Assembly (NCBI GenBank): GCA_041586155.1
Contig: JBFHAT010000012.1
Span: forward strand, 1-64,000
Direction of reading: 5' to 3'
Source: JBFGJH01 sp041586155
Lineage (GTDB): Bacteria > Actinomycetota > Acidimicrobiia > Spongiisociales > JAENVV01
DNA: 64,000 bases
Positions 24,240-32,834 of the stretch are shown here, in pieces. The stretch's first letter is position 1. Each line of letters starts with the position of its first letter. The notes under the pieces are model-generated. The model was not told the origin of the DNA and made no database searches. It saw only the letters and a program-made list of their open reading frames with translations. The position numbers and the translations under genes are program-made.

Positions 24240-24245
24240 TAGCGT
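24240..24245 (+). promoter_or_regulatory. -10 element of leaderless glycosylase promoter
   Basis: TAGCGT, 7 nt before the ATG at 24253. Confidence 0.45.
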
Positions 24246-24252
24246 CCTGTCC

Positions 24253-24822
24253 ATGGGCTTCACCCGAGCCGAACTCGAGTCGTTCCGGGGGGCAACTGTG
24301 CCGGACCTCGTCGGTCGGCGACTCGAACTGCTCTTCGTCGGCATCAATCCGGGCTTGTGGACCGCTGCCACGCAAACTCATTTTGCCCATCCCGCCAATC
24401 GTTTCTATCCGGCGCTTCGCCGGGCGGGCGTCATCGACTGGGAGATCTCGGCCGCCGACGGGATGACCGATCAGGACCGAGCCCGTTTCACCGCCGCCGG
24501 GCTCGGGATCACCAACCTGGTTGAACGGGCTACAGCGCGGGCTTCCGAGCTCACGTCCGCCGAGATCAAAGCCGGCGCCAACAAGTTGTCGGGCAAGGTT
24601 GCCCGCTGGAAGCCCAGAGTCGTTGCAGTGGCAGGGGTGACCGCCTACCGCACCGGGTTCGGCCGTCGGACTGCGCAGCTCGGCCGCCAGCCGGAAGCTC
24701 TGGGTGGAGCAGTGCTGTGGGTCGTGCCCAACCCGAGCGGGCTCAACGCCCACGAAACCGTCGATTCGCTGGCCGAATGGTACGCCGCTGCGGCCGGCGC
24801 CGTCCTCGAGGAGACGAGATGA
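24253..24822 (+). CDS. mug: G/U mismatch-specific uracil-DNA glycosylase (MUG/TDG family)
   Basis: 189 aa. Excises uracil or thymine mispaired with guanine in DNA. Motif 1 is LFVGINPGLWTAATQTHFAH, with Asn of GINPG as the catalytic-water residue. FYPALRRAGVIDWE follows, as in the family, and motif 2 is NPSGLNAH. The start at 24253 fits the leaderless promoter. It overlaps the small downstream gene by ATGA. Confidence 0.9.
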   Translation: MGFTRAELESFRGATVPDLVGRRLELLFVGINPGLWTAATQTHFAHPANRFYPALRRAGVIDWEISAADGMTDQDRARFTAAGLGITNLVERATARASELTSAEIKAGANKLSGKVARWKPRVVAVAGVTAYRTGFGRRTAQLGRQPEALGGAVLWVVPNPSGLNAHETVDSLAEWYAAAAGAVLEETR

Positions 24823-25067
24823 CCAATGAAGAGCTCGCCGACACCCTGCGCGCAGCGGGGAGTGCTCACCACGAGTACGAGACCGTCGCCTTGGGTGGAG
24901 AACGTGACGAACAGTGGCCGGGGTGGTATGCGGCGTTCGTGCTCGGCGCCCATCGTGGGTTGACCACGCCGTCCGAGCTGAGTCGACTACTCGCCGATGC
25001 CCCGACCGACGCGTCCGATTGGGCAACCTCGGCGGCGCAGCACGTGGTGGAACGGCTCGGCGCTTAG
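24819..25067 (+). CDS. Small protein of unknown function, coupled to mug
   Basis: 82 aa, acidic and Ala-rich, mostly helical (LADTLRAAGSAHHEYE; PSELSRLLADAPTDASDWATSAAQHVVERL). A central PGWYAAFVLGAHRG segment recalls small stand-alone proteins of actinobacteria, but I cannot name a family. The ATG overlaps the mug stop (24819-24822). Its stop interlocks with that of the convergent SLH glycosidase gene (25064-25067). Confidence 0.7.
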   Translation: MTNEELADTLRAAGSAHHEYETVALGGERDEQWPGWYAAFVLGAHRGLTTPSELSRLLADAPTDASDWATSAAQHVVERLGA

Positions 25068-26869
25068 CGACTGGCTCGGTGGAGGAACGCGGCCATTTGG
25101 GCTCGGGTCACCGACCGGCCCGGCGAGAACTCGGTCGGACTCGTCCCGAACGTGATCTGCGCCGTCGCCAGGCGGTTGATGTCCTCTTGGAACACCGACG
25201 CCTCATCATCCGAGAAGTAGTCGCGATCAGACGGGCCGAGGCTCAAGGCTCTGGCTAGCAGCGCCGCCATCTGACCCCGAGTGACCCGATCCCCCGGGCA
25301 GAACCGGTCGTTGGCAGGCGGGTTGCAGCCTGCGGTGATGCCGGCTGCTTCGATGGCAGCGATGTCGCGCGCGAACGGTGAGTCCTCGGCGTCGACGAAA
25401 CGACTGTCTTCCGGGCGGTGGAGGCCGAGCAGCCGCGTCAGGAATGCCGCCATCTGCGCGCGGGTGACGGGCTGGTCCGGGCAGAACTCGTCTCCGTACT
25501 GGTTGCATCCCGTGGTGATCCTCGCTCCAGCCAACCACGTGATGTCTGCGGCAAAAGGGTGTGCGTCGGGGACGTCATAGAAGCCAGAAGCCGGAAGTGG
25601 CTCGGTCGTCACCGTCGATCGCCGGTCCGCAGTGGCCAGGTAGTCGGGGATCGCTTCGAAGTGATAGCTGCCCAGCACGTTCCACAACATCCACCCGACG
25701 CCATGATCGTCGGCGGCGTCGATCTCGGCGCGTACTTGGTCGGCGGTGTAGTAGAAGTCCTGAATCCACGGGCGAAGCACCACGTCGGAGTCGGTGAGCC
25801 TGGCCAGACCATCCGACAGCGCACCCGATACCACGGCATACGGATGGCTGTTCGGGTCGGAGAATCCGAACCAGCCGGACACGTAGTGGCTGGGATACAC
25901 CATCGGCGAGAGCACGTCCGCCACGGTCGCCAGCTCTTCGAGCTGTTGGCCGATGCCACCCTCGTGTGGTACTGAGACGATGAATCCGAAGATGTCGGCA
26001 GCGACGGCACATCCCGCCGGATGGAGCCGAGACGCCGCCTCCGCCAGGAAGGACGTGATCGCAGCCTGTCGATCCGCCGGGCCGATCGGCCCGTCGAAGG
26101 CGATCCCGTCCTTCGAGTGGTCGGGAAACCGGACGTAGTCGAATTGCACTTCGTCGGCTCCCATTGCACACGCGTCCGCAGCGAGGTCGAGCGCGTACCG
26201 GCGGGCTTCGGCGTCCCACGGGTCGAGGAACACCTGCCCGTTGTTGGTGAATGGCGCTCCGGTGCGAGTGTCCCAGGCGCTCCATGTGGGTTGGGACCTG
26301 CCCACCAGCGGGTCCTGGAATGTCACGATCCTCGTGATGAGATACAGGCCCGATTCGTGGGCCTGACTCGAGCGCTCGGCCAGGTCGTACAACTCGAACT
26401 CGGCACCCAGTTCCCTGGCTCGACCCGAAAGTGTGGCGGAATACACCCGTCCCGACTCGTCTTTCAAGTCGACCATGAGGGCGTTGAGCGATGAGGTCGC
26501 TGCTCGGTCGACCATGGCCTGCCACTCGGCGTCGCTCCCGGCTTGGGACCCCGTCACGTGAACGGCGAACACCGGCCGTTCGGCCAGTGTCACTGTCGCC
26601 CGCTTCGTGGCCCCGTCCCAGTCGAACGAAGCCGGCAGGTAGGCGGGCGCGCTCACCTCGATCTTCGAGCCCGATTCCACCCAGGCTCGGCCTTCTTCAT
26701 CGACGGGGACTGGCCGACCGTCCACGGTCACGGTCGCCGGCGCCACGGCGGCACCGCGGCTGTTGCGTGCCACGATCGAAAGTACGCCCGACGAGCGCGC
26801 CGGCTCGGGTAGAGCAGGAACGAGCGCAGCGAGCAACGCGACGACCAACCCTGCGCGTGTCACCCGCAT
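25064..26869 (-). CDS. Secreted putative glycoside hydrolase (DUF4015) with three C-terminal SLH repeats
   Basis: 601 aa. Signal peptide about 1-27. A small beta domain (about 28-95) precedes a TIM-barrel-like DUF4015/GH13-related domain (about 97-400). That domain has FAVHVTG, ALMVDLKDESGRV, YLITRIVTFQDPL, DPWDAEARRYALDLA, VQFDYVRFPD (likely acidic active-site loop) and SPMVYPSHYV. Three SLH-like repeats occupy about 415-600, here at the C-terminus, unlike the other two SLH proteins in the window. Likely a wall-attached polysaccharide-acting enzyme; substrate unknown. Confidence 0.82.
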   Translation of the reverse strand: MRVTRAGLVVALLAALVPALPEPARSSGVLSIVARNSRGAAVAPATVTVDGRPVPVDEEGRAWVESGSKIEVSAPAYLPASFDWDGATKRATVTLAERPVFAVHVTGSQAGSDAEWQAMVDRAATSSLNALMVDLKDESGRVYSATLSGRARELGAEFELYDLAERSSQAHESGLYLITRIVTFQDPLVGRSQPTWSAWDTRTGAPFTNNGQVFLDPWDAEARRYALDLAADACAMGADEVQFDYVRFPDHSKDGIAFDGPIGPADRQAAITSFLAEAASRLHPAGCAVAADIFGFIVSVPHEGGIGQQLEELATVADVLSPMVYPSHYVSGWFGFSDPNSHPYAVVSGALSDGLARLTDSDVVLRPWIQDFYYTADQVRAEIDAADDHGVGWMLWNVLGSYHFEAIPDYLATADRRSTVTTEPLPASGFYDVPDAHPFAADITWLAGARITTGCNQYGDEFCPDQPVTRAQMAAFLTRLLGLHRPEDSRFVDAEDSPFARDIAAIEAAGITAGCNPPANDRFCPGDRVTRGQMAALLARALSLGPSDRDYFSDDEASVFQEDINRLATAQITFGTSPTEFSPGRSVTRAQMAAFLHRASR

Positions 26870-26873
26870 GTCC

Positions 26874-29036
26874 TCAATCTACCGGCTCATCAGCCCGCTC
26901 TCCGGCACCTTCCCCTGGCCGATATTCCCGCTCGAGGTTGGCTCGGATGTCGGACTCGTCGTACCACACCGGCTTCAGCCGGCGACCGGCGAACGAGGAG
27001 ACTTGGTCGGCGTAGTGCGGCGACAGCTCGTCGACGGTGGCGGAACCGAACTGATGAATAGAGAACGACTCGACCGCACCGGCGTCGTCCCAAACGGCGA
27101 GGAGGATGTAGGAGTCGCCTGCCACCCCCTCAAGGCGGCCATCCACCGCTTCGCCATAGATGGCGTGCAACACGTCTGGTCCTCCACCGATTCCGATATC
27201 GGTATCGCCCCGAACAATTCGGTTGACCTCGCCCCACTGCGGATCGACTCGACCATGCGCAGCGAGCAGATCGGCGACCGTCGCTCGGAACGCCGACTCC
27301 AGGTCGATGACGAGCAGGTCGGCCTCGATGAGCTGGGACGGATCGAACTCGGCGCCCTCGCCGAACAACGCTGCCAGCGTCAACATGACGAGCGCAGCGC
27401 CCCGGTCCGCCTCGTCCACCGAACCCTCCCAGCCTTGCACCGTTTCGATCGCTTCGGCCAAACCGAGGTCGCCGGCCCAAGAAGCAGAGAGAATGAGCTG
27501 ACGCAACCGCATCGGCAGCGCTGCTGGGTCGTACTGCTGGTCGTATTTGATGGCGCGCAGTTCTCGTTGGGTGATGGAGTCGTCTGCGCCCAGAAGCTCG
27601 GACGCCCGCACGGACCGGTTGGTCTCGTGGGTTTCGATACCCATGCTGTCCGGAAACGTTCCAAGTCGAATGACGTCGGATCCGCTCGTGACGCCGTAGG
27701 GCGAGCTGTTGGCGTTCTGGATGTATCCGGAGGCCGGGTCGATCAGCCAGGGGTTGTGCCGGGCGGGCATGTACTCATGCCATATCACACGGGTCGAGGC
27801 GCCGGGGACGTAACCCGCCCAGTCGAATGCCGGGTCGCGGGCGGGGAACATGCCGTTGTAGGTATAGGCGATCCGACCGGTCCGATCGGCGTAACCGATG
27901 TTGAAGCTGGCCAGACCGGACTGTGCTTCCACCGCCGCACGCCAGTCCTCGAACGTGGCGGCTCGGTTCATGTCGTACAGCTGCTCAACCATCCCCACTT
28001 CGCCCATGCCGGCGTACCGCACCGCATAGACGCCATGGTCCGCGCGGACCACTGGGCCGAATGCCGACCAGAGCGCCTCCCGTTGCACCGTCCATCGCAC
28101 GCGGCCGAACAGCCGGATCTCGATCGGGACGTCGTAGCGCTCGAACGAAACCCATTCGCCGTCGAGCCGGTACTGATCAGGATCGTCCGGGTTGGTTTCC
28201 AGCAGGTACACGTCGATCAGGTCGGGCCTGTTGACCGTGAAGGACCAGCCAAGATCACGATTGTGTCCGATGGCGACCACCGGCATTCCCGGCAGCAGCG
28301 CTCCTGTCATGTCCCATCCCTCATCGCTGGTGACGTGCGCCTCGTACCAGGCGAGGGCACCGGTCCACGGCTGATGTGAGTTCGACAGCAGCATGGTCTC
28401 GCCGTTGTGGCTCCTGCGGGGTGACACGGCGATGACGTTCGATCCGTACCTGCCGGCGTTCGAGCGGACGGTTCTCAGCTCTGGCCGCTCTTCGGAGAAC
28501 AGGCCTTGGAAGACCTGGTCGATCCCGAAGAACAACGGCGCCTTCTGGACGAAACCGGCAACGATGTCACGCCCCGAAGCGGGGAACAGGCCCGGCAGCG
28601 TGTCATCTGGGTGCACCGCTGCGTAATGGTTGAGACCATCGGCGTATCCGTCGAGCACTGCGCGGGTGTCCTCGTCGAGCACGGTCCATCCGGCAGCGAC
28701 GGACTCGGAGACCTTCAGCAAGCCGTGCAAATAGTCCAGCGGGGCACCTTCGACCCCCGCCACGGTGGCCAATTCGCCGCGAGCCGCGAGCAGGGTCAGC
28801 TGGATCGTCTCGAAGTCGTCTTCGGCGTGGGCGTAGGCAAGGCCATATGCCGCGTCGGCGTCGGATACGCCGCGCACGTGCGGCACCCCCCAACGGTCGC
28901 GCAAGATGGTTGCGTCATATTCGCCGGGAGCGGGCACCAAGCCGGAGACGTCGGCCCGGCCGGTTTCGGGCCACATCGACCACGTAAGCGCCGCCGCCAA
29001 GACGAGAACGAGGGCAAGGCTGATCCGTTTGAGCAT
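26874..29036 (-). CDS. Penicillin acylase-family N-terminal nucleophile hydrolase
   Basis: 720 aa. A signal or anchor helix (about 3-20) leads to the acylase: alpha-chain segment TILRDRWGVPHVRG, AYGLAYAHAEDDFETIQ, then a spacer. The autoproteolytic site is at GRYG|SNVIAVS, where Ser199 becomes the beta-chain nucleophile. Beta-chain features are LLSNSHQPW, NRDLGWSFTVN and NSSPYGVTSG. The family hydrolyses amide bonds in beta-lactams, N-acyl amino acids or N-acyl-homoserine lactones; the substrate here cannot be told. Secreted or membrane-attached. Immediately upstream of the SLH glycosidase on the same strand. Confidence 0.9.
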   Translation of the reverse strand: MLKRISLALVLVLAAALTWSMWPETGRADVSGLVPAPGEYDATILRDRWGVPHVRGVSDADAAYGLAYAHAEDDFETIQLTLLAARGELATVAGVEGAPLDYLHGLLKVSESVAAGWTVLDEDTRAVLDGYADGLNHYAAVHPDDTLPGLFPASGRDIVAGFVQKAPLFFGIDQVFQGLFSEERPELRTVRSNAGRYGSNVIAVSPRRSHNGETMLLSNSHQPWTGALAWYEAHVTSDEGWDMTGALLPGMPVVAIGHNRDLGWSFTVNRPDLIDVYLLETNPDDPDQYRLDGEWVSFERYDVPIEIRLFGRVRWTVQREALWSAFGPVVRADHGVYAVRYAGMGEVGMVEQLYDMNRAATFEDWRAAVEAQSGLASFNIGYADRTGRIAYTYNGMFPARDPAFDWAGYVPGASTRVIWHEYMPARHNPWLIDPASGYIQNANSSPYGVTSGSDVIRLGTFPDSMGIETHETNRSVRASELLGADDSITQRELRAIKYDQQYDPAALPMRLRQLILSASWAGDLGLAEAIETVQGWEGSVDEADRGAALVMLTLAALFGEGAEFDPSQLIEADLLVIDLESAFRATVADLLAAHGRVDPQWGEVNRIVRGDTDIGIGGGPDVLHAIYGEAVDGRLEGVAGDSYILLAVWDDAGAVESFSIHQFGSATVDELSPHYADQVSSFAGRRLKPVWYDESDIRANLEREYRPGEGAGERADEPVD
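26876..26881 (-). promoter_or_regulatory. -10 element of possible leaderless promoter for SLH glycosidase
   Basis: TAGATT, 6 nt before the ATG at 26869. It overlaps the end of the upstream gene, so readthrough is also possible. Confidence 0.35.
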
Positions 29037-29054
29037 CGCCGCCCGGCCGCGCCG

Positions 29055-29501
29055 TCACGACCCGAGGTTCGCAACCATGGCGTAGGTGGCGAACAGAATC
29101 AGGACGGTATCCAGCAGGCCGAAGCTGCGCAGCTTCTTAGTGAGCCGCTGGACCGCCTCCGTTTCGCCTGCCTCCAGCGAGGCGGCGAGACGCCTGTTGT
29201 CGGAACCGAACACGGTTCCCCCCAACACTCCTCCGATGACCACCACGGCGATGCCGATGAGCACGAAGGCATCGGAGAAGCGGTGTCCGCCCGACCTGAC
29301 GAGCTCGATCCCGGTCAGGAGGAGAACGATCGCCGCCGGCGTGTAGATACGGGTCCCGAAACCGGCGACGGCACGCGCCCAATTCGCCCTGACCGGCGCT
29401 CCTCCGCCGTCGATGAAACGAGGTGCGACCGCCTGGACGACATCGGTGCCGATCCAGGCGCCGGCGGCCACGATGTGAAGCCAGAGGACGAGGCTCGTCA
29501 T
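29055..29501 (-). CDS. DUF2269/CopD-like small membrane protein
   Basis: 148 aa with four transmembrane helices and an N-terminal LVLWLHIVAAGAWIGTDVV. The His/Trp pair in helix 1 (LHIVAAGAWIG) is characteristic of CopD/DUF2269-type membrane proteins with possible heme or copper-binding histidines. AAGGAG precedes ATG 29501 by about 10 nt; an upstream in-frame extension lacks support. It sits 18 bp from the acylase gene, and the two may be co-transcribed. Function unknown. Confidence 0.75.
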   Translation of the reverse strand: MTSLVLWLHIVAAGAWIGTDVVQAVAPRFIDGGGAPVRANWARAVAGFGTRIYTPAAIVLLLTGIELVRSGGHRFSDAFVLIGIAVVVIGGVLGGTVFGSDNRRLAASLEAGETEAVQRLTKKLRSFGLLDTVLILFATYAMVANLGS

Positions 29502-29626
29502 GGTGATGTTCTCCTTCGGTGACTTGGGCACGGTGGCTCGGTTGACCCGCCGGCCCTGAGATCGTCGGGGAATCTCCGGGGTGATACCCGATGGTGCATG
29601 GGACCGGCGTCCCCGACACTACCTCC

Positions 29627-29998
29627 ATGGCTGCGATCGCCCCGCCTCTCCTTCCCGACCGGCGCCGCGAAACCGTGCGGGTGCTCCTTCTGGTGCAAGC
29701 ATCGATCTTTGCGATGTCGGCAGTTGAGGGGGCAGTGGCCGCCTTGGCGTTCGCGAACCCGGTCGGAGTGGTGGGCTCGACGTTGGCGTCCGCGGCGACA
29801 CTGACATTCGCTTGGGCGGTGGGCGGTGGTAAGCCGTGGACGGTGCTCATCTGGGTGGAGCGTTCACTCATCGCCTGGTTCGCAGTCGACCTTCTTCTGT
29901 CGTTGGGCGTCGCTCACCGCCCCTTGGAGTTGGTCCCGACGTTGACTCGTCTCGTGCTACCGCTGGCGATCCTCCGCCTGGTCAAGGCGCTCCGATGA
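29627..29998 (+). CDS. Small membrane protein of unknown function
   Basis: 123 aa with three or four hydrophobic helices (about 18-40, 45-65, 75-95, 100-118) and a basic N-terminus. ATG 29627 is used; a GTG-led extension exists upstream but overlaps the divergent promoter. It overlaps the next gene by ATGA (29995-29998) and is probably its partner. No family recognised. Confidence 0.65.
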   Translation: MAAIAPPLLPDRRRETVRVLLLVQASIFAMSAVEGAVAALAFANPVGVVGSTLASAATLTFAWAVGGGKPWTVLIWVERSLIAWFAVDLLLSLGVAHRPLELVPTLTRLVLPLAILRLVKALR

Positions 29999-31140
29999 CG
30001 TGGCTCCCCCATCCTGCAGCCCCGGTGGTCACCGACGGCTATGTCGGCAGCCCCATGTATTCGATCTTCGACGAGCACCGCACCGCTCTCGTGCTTGTCC
30101 TGCTGATGGTGATCGCCATCCGACCTCTCCGGCCACGACTCACCTGGACCGGCTACGGGCGGCTCGATCATCCGCATCGGCTGGCGTTCTGGCTCCTCGC
30201 TGCGTCGGCCGTCGTCCACTTCGGTCTGGCAGCGGGACATGAGGACAGGGGCTCGCAGGCGCTCTATTTGGGTGCGGCAGCTTCGTTCGGCGTGATCCTG
30301 TGGATGATGATCCGATCGGTTCCACGCTGGCGGGCCTGGACGATCGTTGTTCTGATCGGATCGCTGGCCGGATACGCCATTTCGATGTTGGCCGGAGAGG
30401 CGCCCGACCAGCTGGGGCTGGCCACCAAGCTCGTCGAGCTGACCGCCCTGGCGATCGTCGTCACTCCGCATACCCGTAGGACCCGGCTGCGACTGCTCAC
30501 GGCCAACGTTGCCGTGGTCGGGTCGTTCGTGCTCATCGGCTCGACGGCGTGGCTGGGCGCATTCGCCGGAGGCGGGGGCCATCACCTGGGCGAGGTGCCC
30601 CCACCCGGGGTCCTGATTCCGCAAGGAGAAGACCGAGCGCCGACGCTCGGAGAGCAGATTGCCTACGATGAGTTGTTGGGCGAGGTCCGTCGCCTCACGA
30701 CCCGGTTCGACGACATCACGGTGGCGGCGGAACACGGATACGACGTCGACGGGATTCGCGGCTCCGAGTTCCACGCCGTCAATCCCGCTCACAAAGGGGA
30801 TGGCCGGTACTTCGATCCCGCTCGGCCAGAGAATCTCATCTATGGGCTCGGCCACTCCGGCGACCCGGTGCTGCTCGGGGTCATGTTCGAGATGGATGGC
30901 ATCCGCCAAGCCGGCCCTGCCGTCGGGGGCCCTCTCACCGTGTGGCACGCCCACGACCACGTGTGCCTGACCGTGCTCGGCCTCGGCCCGCTGGTGTCAC
31001 CATGGGGCGGCTGCCCAATTGGTCACGTCTCGATCCCCATCACCAACGAGATGCTGCACGTGTGGCTGATTCCCGGCCTCGAGGAACCGGTGGGCGACGT
31101 GGAAGACAGTGTGGTCGAGGCCTATCTTGCCGCCCACTGA
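29995..31140 (+). CDS. Membrane protein with C-terminal His-rich extracytoplasmic domain
   Basis: 381 aa. An N-terminal membrane half has six helices (about 25-45, 60-80, 85-105, 115-130, 140-155, 170-190). A glycine/histidine segment (FAGGGGHHLGE) follows, then a soluble domain (about 210-381). That domain opens IAYDELLGEVRRLTTRF and carries several His (VNPAHKGDGRYFDP, VWHAHDHVCLT, IGHVSIPITNEMLHVWLIP) and two Cys. The His cluster suggests metal binding, but the fold is not one I know. Coupled to the small membrane protein upstream. Confidence 0.7.
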   Translation: MTWLPHPAAPVVTDGYVGSPMYSIFDEHRTALVLVLLMVIAIRPLRPRLTWTGYGRLDHPHRLAFWLLAASAVVHFGLAAGHEDRGSQALYLGAAASFGVILWMMIRSVPRWRAWTIVVLIGSLAGYAISMLAGEAPDQLGLATKLVELTALAIVVTPHTRRTRLRLLTANVAVVGSFVLIGSTAWLGAFAGGGGHHLGEVPPPGVLIPQGEDRAPTLGEQIAYDELLGEVRRLTTRFDDITVAAEHGYDVDGIRGSEFHAVNPAHKGDGRYFDPARPENLIYGLGHSGDPVLLGVMFEMDGIRQAGPAVGGPLTVWHAHDHVCLTVLGLGPLVSPWGGCPIGHVSIPITNEMLHVWLIPGLEEPVGDVEDSVVEAYLAAH

Positions 31141-31149
31141 CCGCCCGGG

Positions 31150-31911
31150 TCACCCAGCGGTGCCGACCGGGGCGGATGAGGGGACATCGAGCGGAGCGGC
31201 GTACACCACCACGTTGTCCTCGTAGCTGCGGGCCGATCGGTCGAAGGCGCCTCCGCAGGTGATCAGCGTCAAGACCGGAGCGCCTTCCACCGCAAAGATC
31301 TCATCGACCGGCAGGGCCGCCTTGTCGTACTGGTCGGCCGCAACGACCTGGAACTGGCGAGTCGAGTCGTCGGCAAAGCGGACGATCACGTGGACTCCCG
31401 AGTCGATCTCATGCAGGTCGTAGAAGACCCCGGGCTGACCGTCGTAGTCGACATGAGCCGCCAGAACCGAGGAACCCGCCGCTGCGCCGGGAACGGGACT
31501 GAATTGGTACCAGCCGACCACGCCGGCGCTCGACGGAACCTCCATCTCGTCGGTCTCTGCGACGTAGCCCACTGGGGCGATAGGTGCACTGATCCCCAAA
31601 GCGGGGATGGAGAGCTCCACGGGTTCGGCTTCGGAGACGGCGATAGCGATGTCGTCGAGGCGTCCGGATCGCACCTGGATCGATGGGTCCGGGCCGTTGG
31701 GTTCCTCAGATCCTGCTTCGACGGGAGCGCCTAGCGACGAGGGAGGTTGTGCTGGTTGACGGTCGGAGGCAGGTGAGGCAGCGGGCTCCGCGGCCAGTGA
31801 GACGGGAGGACGCGAGCCCACAGGTTGAATGGTCGCGAAACTGGAGAGACTCCACACGAGCGCAGCAGCCGCCCCGAGAGCGGCCGTTCCGATGATCGTT
31901 CGTTTCCACAT
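31150..31911 (-). CDS. Sortase (class F-like)
   Basis: 253 aa membrane-anchored transpeptidase. N-terminal anchor helix (about 5-25), a Pro/Ala-rich stalk (about 30-95), then the sortase beta-barrel (about 98-250). The catalytic triad is H153 in AAHVDYDG, C219 in LTLITCGG and R228 in DRSARSYED. It would attach proteins with a C-terminal sorting signal to the wall. The next gene in the same direction upstream encodes a secreted DUF4397 protein whose tail looks like such a signal, making it the probable substrate. Confidence 0.9.
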   Translation of the reverse strand: MWKRTIIGTAALGAAAALVWSLSSFATIQPVGSRPPVSLAAEPAASPASDRQPAQPPSSLGAPVEAGSEEPNGPDPSIQVRSGRLDDIAIAVSEAEPVELSIPALGISAPIAPVGYVAETDEMEVPSSAGVVGWYQFSPVPGAAAGSSVLAAHVDYDGQPGVFYDLHEIDSGVHVIVRFADDSTRQFQVVAADQYDKAALPVDEIFAVEGAPVLTLITCGGAFDRSARSYEDNVVVYAAPLDVPSSAPVGTAG

Positions 31912-31972
31912 ATCCACGGCCCCGGTACGGTGGGAGAGCCGGTTAGTGCTTTCCCACCGTACGCCACGAGCT

Positions 31973-32767
31973 TCAGTTGCGTGCCAGCGCCTGGCGACCG
32001 GCGAAGGCCAGCACAACGAGCGCCAGTGCCGCTACAACGATCACGGCAACGTTGGTGTCGGCCAGGTCGCCAGAGCCGGTGTTGACCGCGCCTGGGGCAG
32101 AGTGCAGTCCACCGATGTCCTGGACAACGAGGGCGAAGGAACCTCCAGCAAGGTCGCCGGTCGCATACACGATACGGTTCGTGCCTTCAGGTATGTCGAG
32201 CGACGTGGGCCCGAAGACGGCCCCGTCCACGCCGGCTCCAGCCGGGGCGATCGCCACGTCGTAGCTGGCGGCGGGGAGGTCGGTTACACCCTCTTGCGGA
32301 TTCGAAACGCCTGCGAAGACCTCGGTTCCATCGGCCAACAGGATGTCGACGGTGGGGGCCGCCGCCGTGTGCCGAACCGTGAGCCGGCCATTGCCTGCGT
32401 CGATCGCGCTGACATCGTTGGAGAAGATCCCGATCGTCGGGTTTCCGTCTTCTTGCAGGTGCGCCACGATCGACACGTCTGCGCCGGCAGTCAGATCGGC
32501 TGAACCGGTCAGAACGGCGTCCTCGATCGCTGCGTCGGCGGCAGTGATGGCCAGATCGTAGGTACCGGCGTCGAGGGCCAGTGGACCGGCCACGTCTCCG
32601 GTCGCGAAGTCCTCGAGCGTGAGATCGCCATTCACATAGACATCCACCACCAGATCGGGGATTCCATGGACGACGGTGACATTGCCGGTGCTCTGCGCAC
32701 CCGCGGCGCTGCCCAGTGTCATGATCGAAGCGACGGCTCCGACGAGCAGCAGACGACGTAGTTGCAT
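31973..32767 (-). CDS. DUF4397 surface protein with sortase-type C-terminal tail
   Basis: 264 aa. Signal peptide about 1-24 (ending AAGAQS), two DUF4397 repeats (about 28-130 and 130-220), each with VxxRHGIPD/HTAAAPTVDILLADG-type openings. The tail is VNTGSGD (about 228-234), a hydrophobic helix (about 239-257) and the positive end RQALARN, the three-part layout of a cell-wall sorting signal. The pentad before the helix is VNTGS rather than LPxTG. AAGGAG precedes the ATG. Paired with the sortase gene 61 bp downstream. Confidence 0.82.
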   Translation of the reverse strand: MQLRRLLLVGAVASIMTLGSAAGAQSTGNVTVVHGIPDLVVDVYVNGDLTLEDFATGDVAGPLALDAGTYDLAITAADAAIEDAVLTGSADLTAGADVSIVAHLQEDGNPTIGIFSNDVSAIDAGNGRLTVRHTAAAPTVDILLADGTEVFAGVSNPQEGVTDLPAASYDVAIAPAGAGVDGAVFGPTSLDIPEGTNRIVYATGDLAGGSFALVVQDIGGLHSAPGAVNTGSGDLADTNVAVIVVAALALVVLAFAGRQALARN

Positions 32768-32834
32768 TGGTGTGTCTCCTTGATGAGATTCACCAGGTAT
32801 ACGCCGCCGAAGACGATGCGGATTAGTTTTAGTA

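Noticed and set aside
26763..28379. 538-aa + strand frame opposite the penicillin acylase gene
   Set aside because: Antisense of a gene with intact catalytic motifs; no motif of its own.
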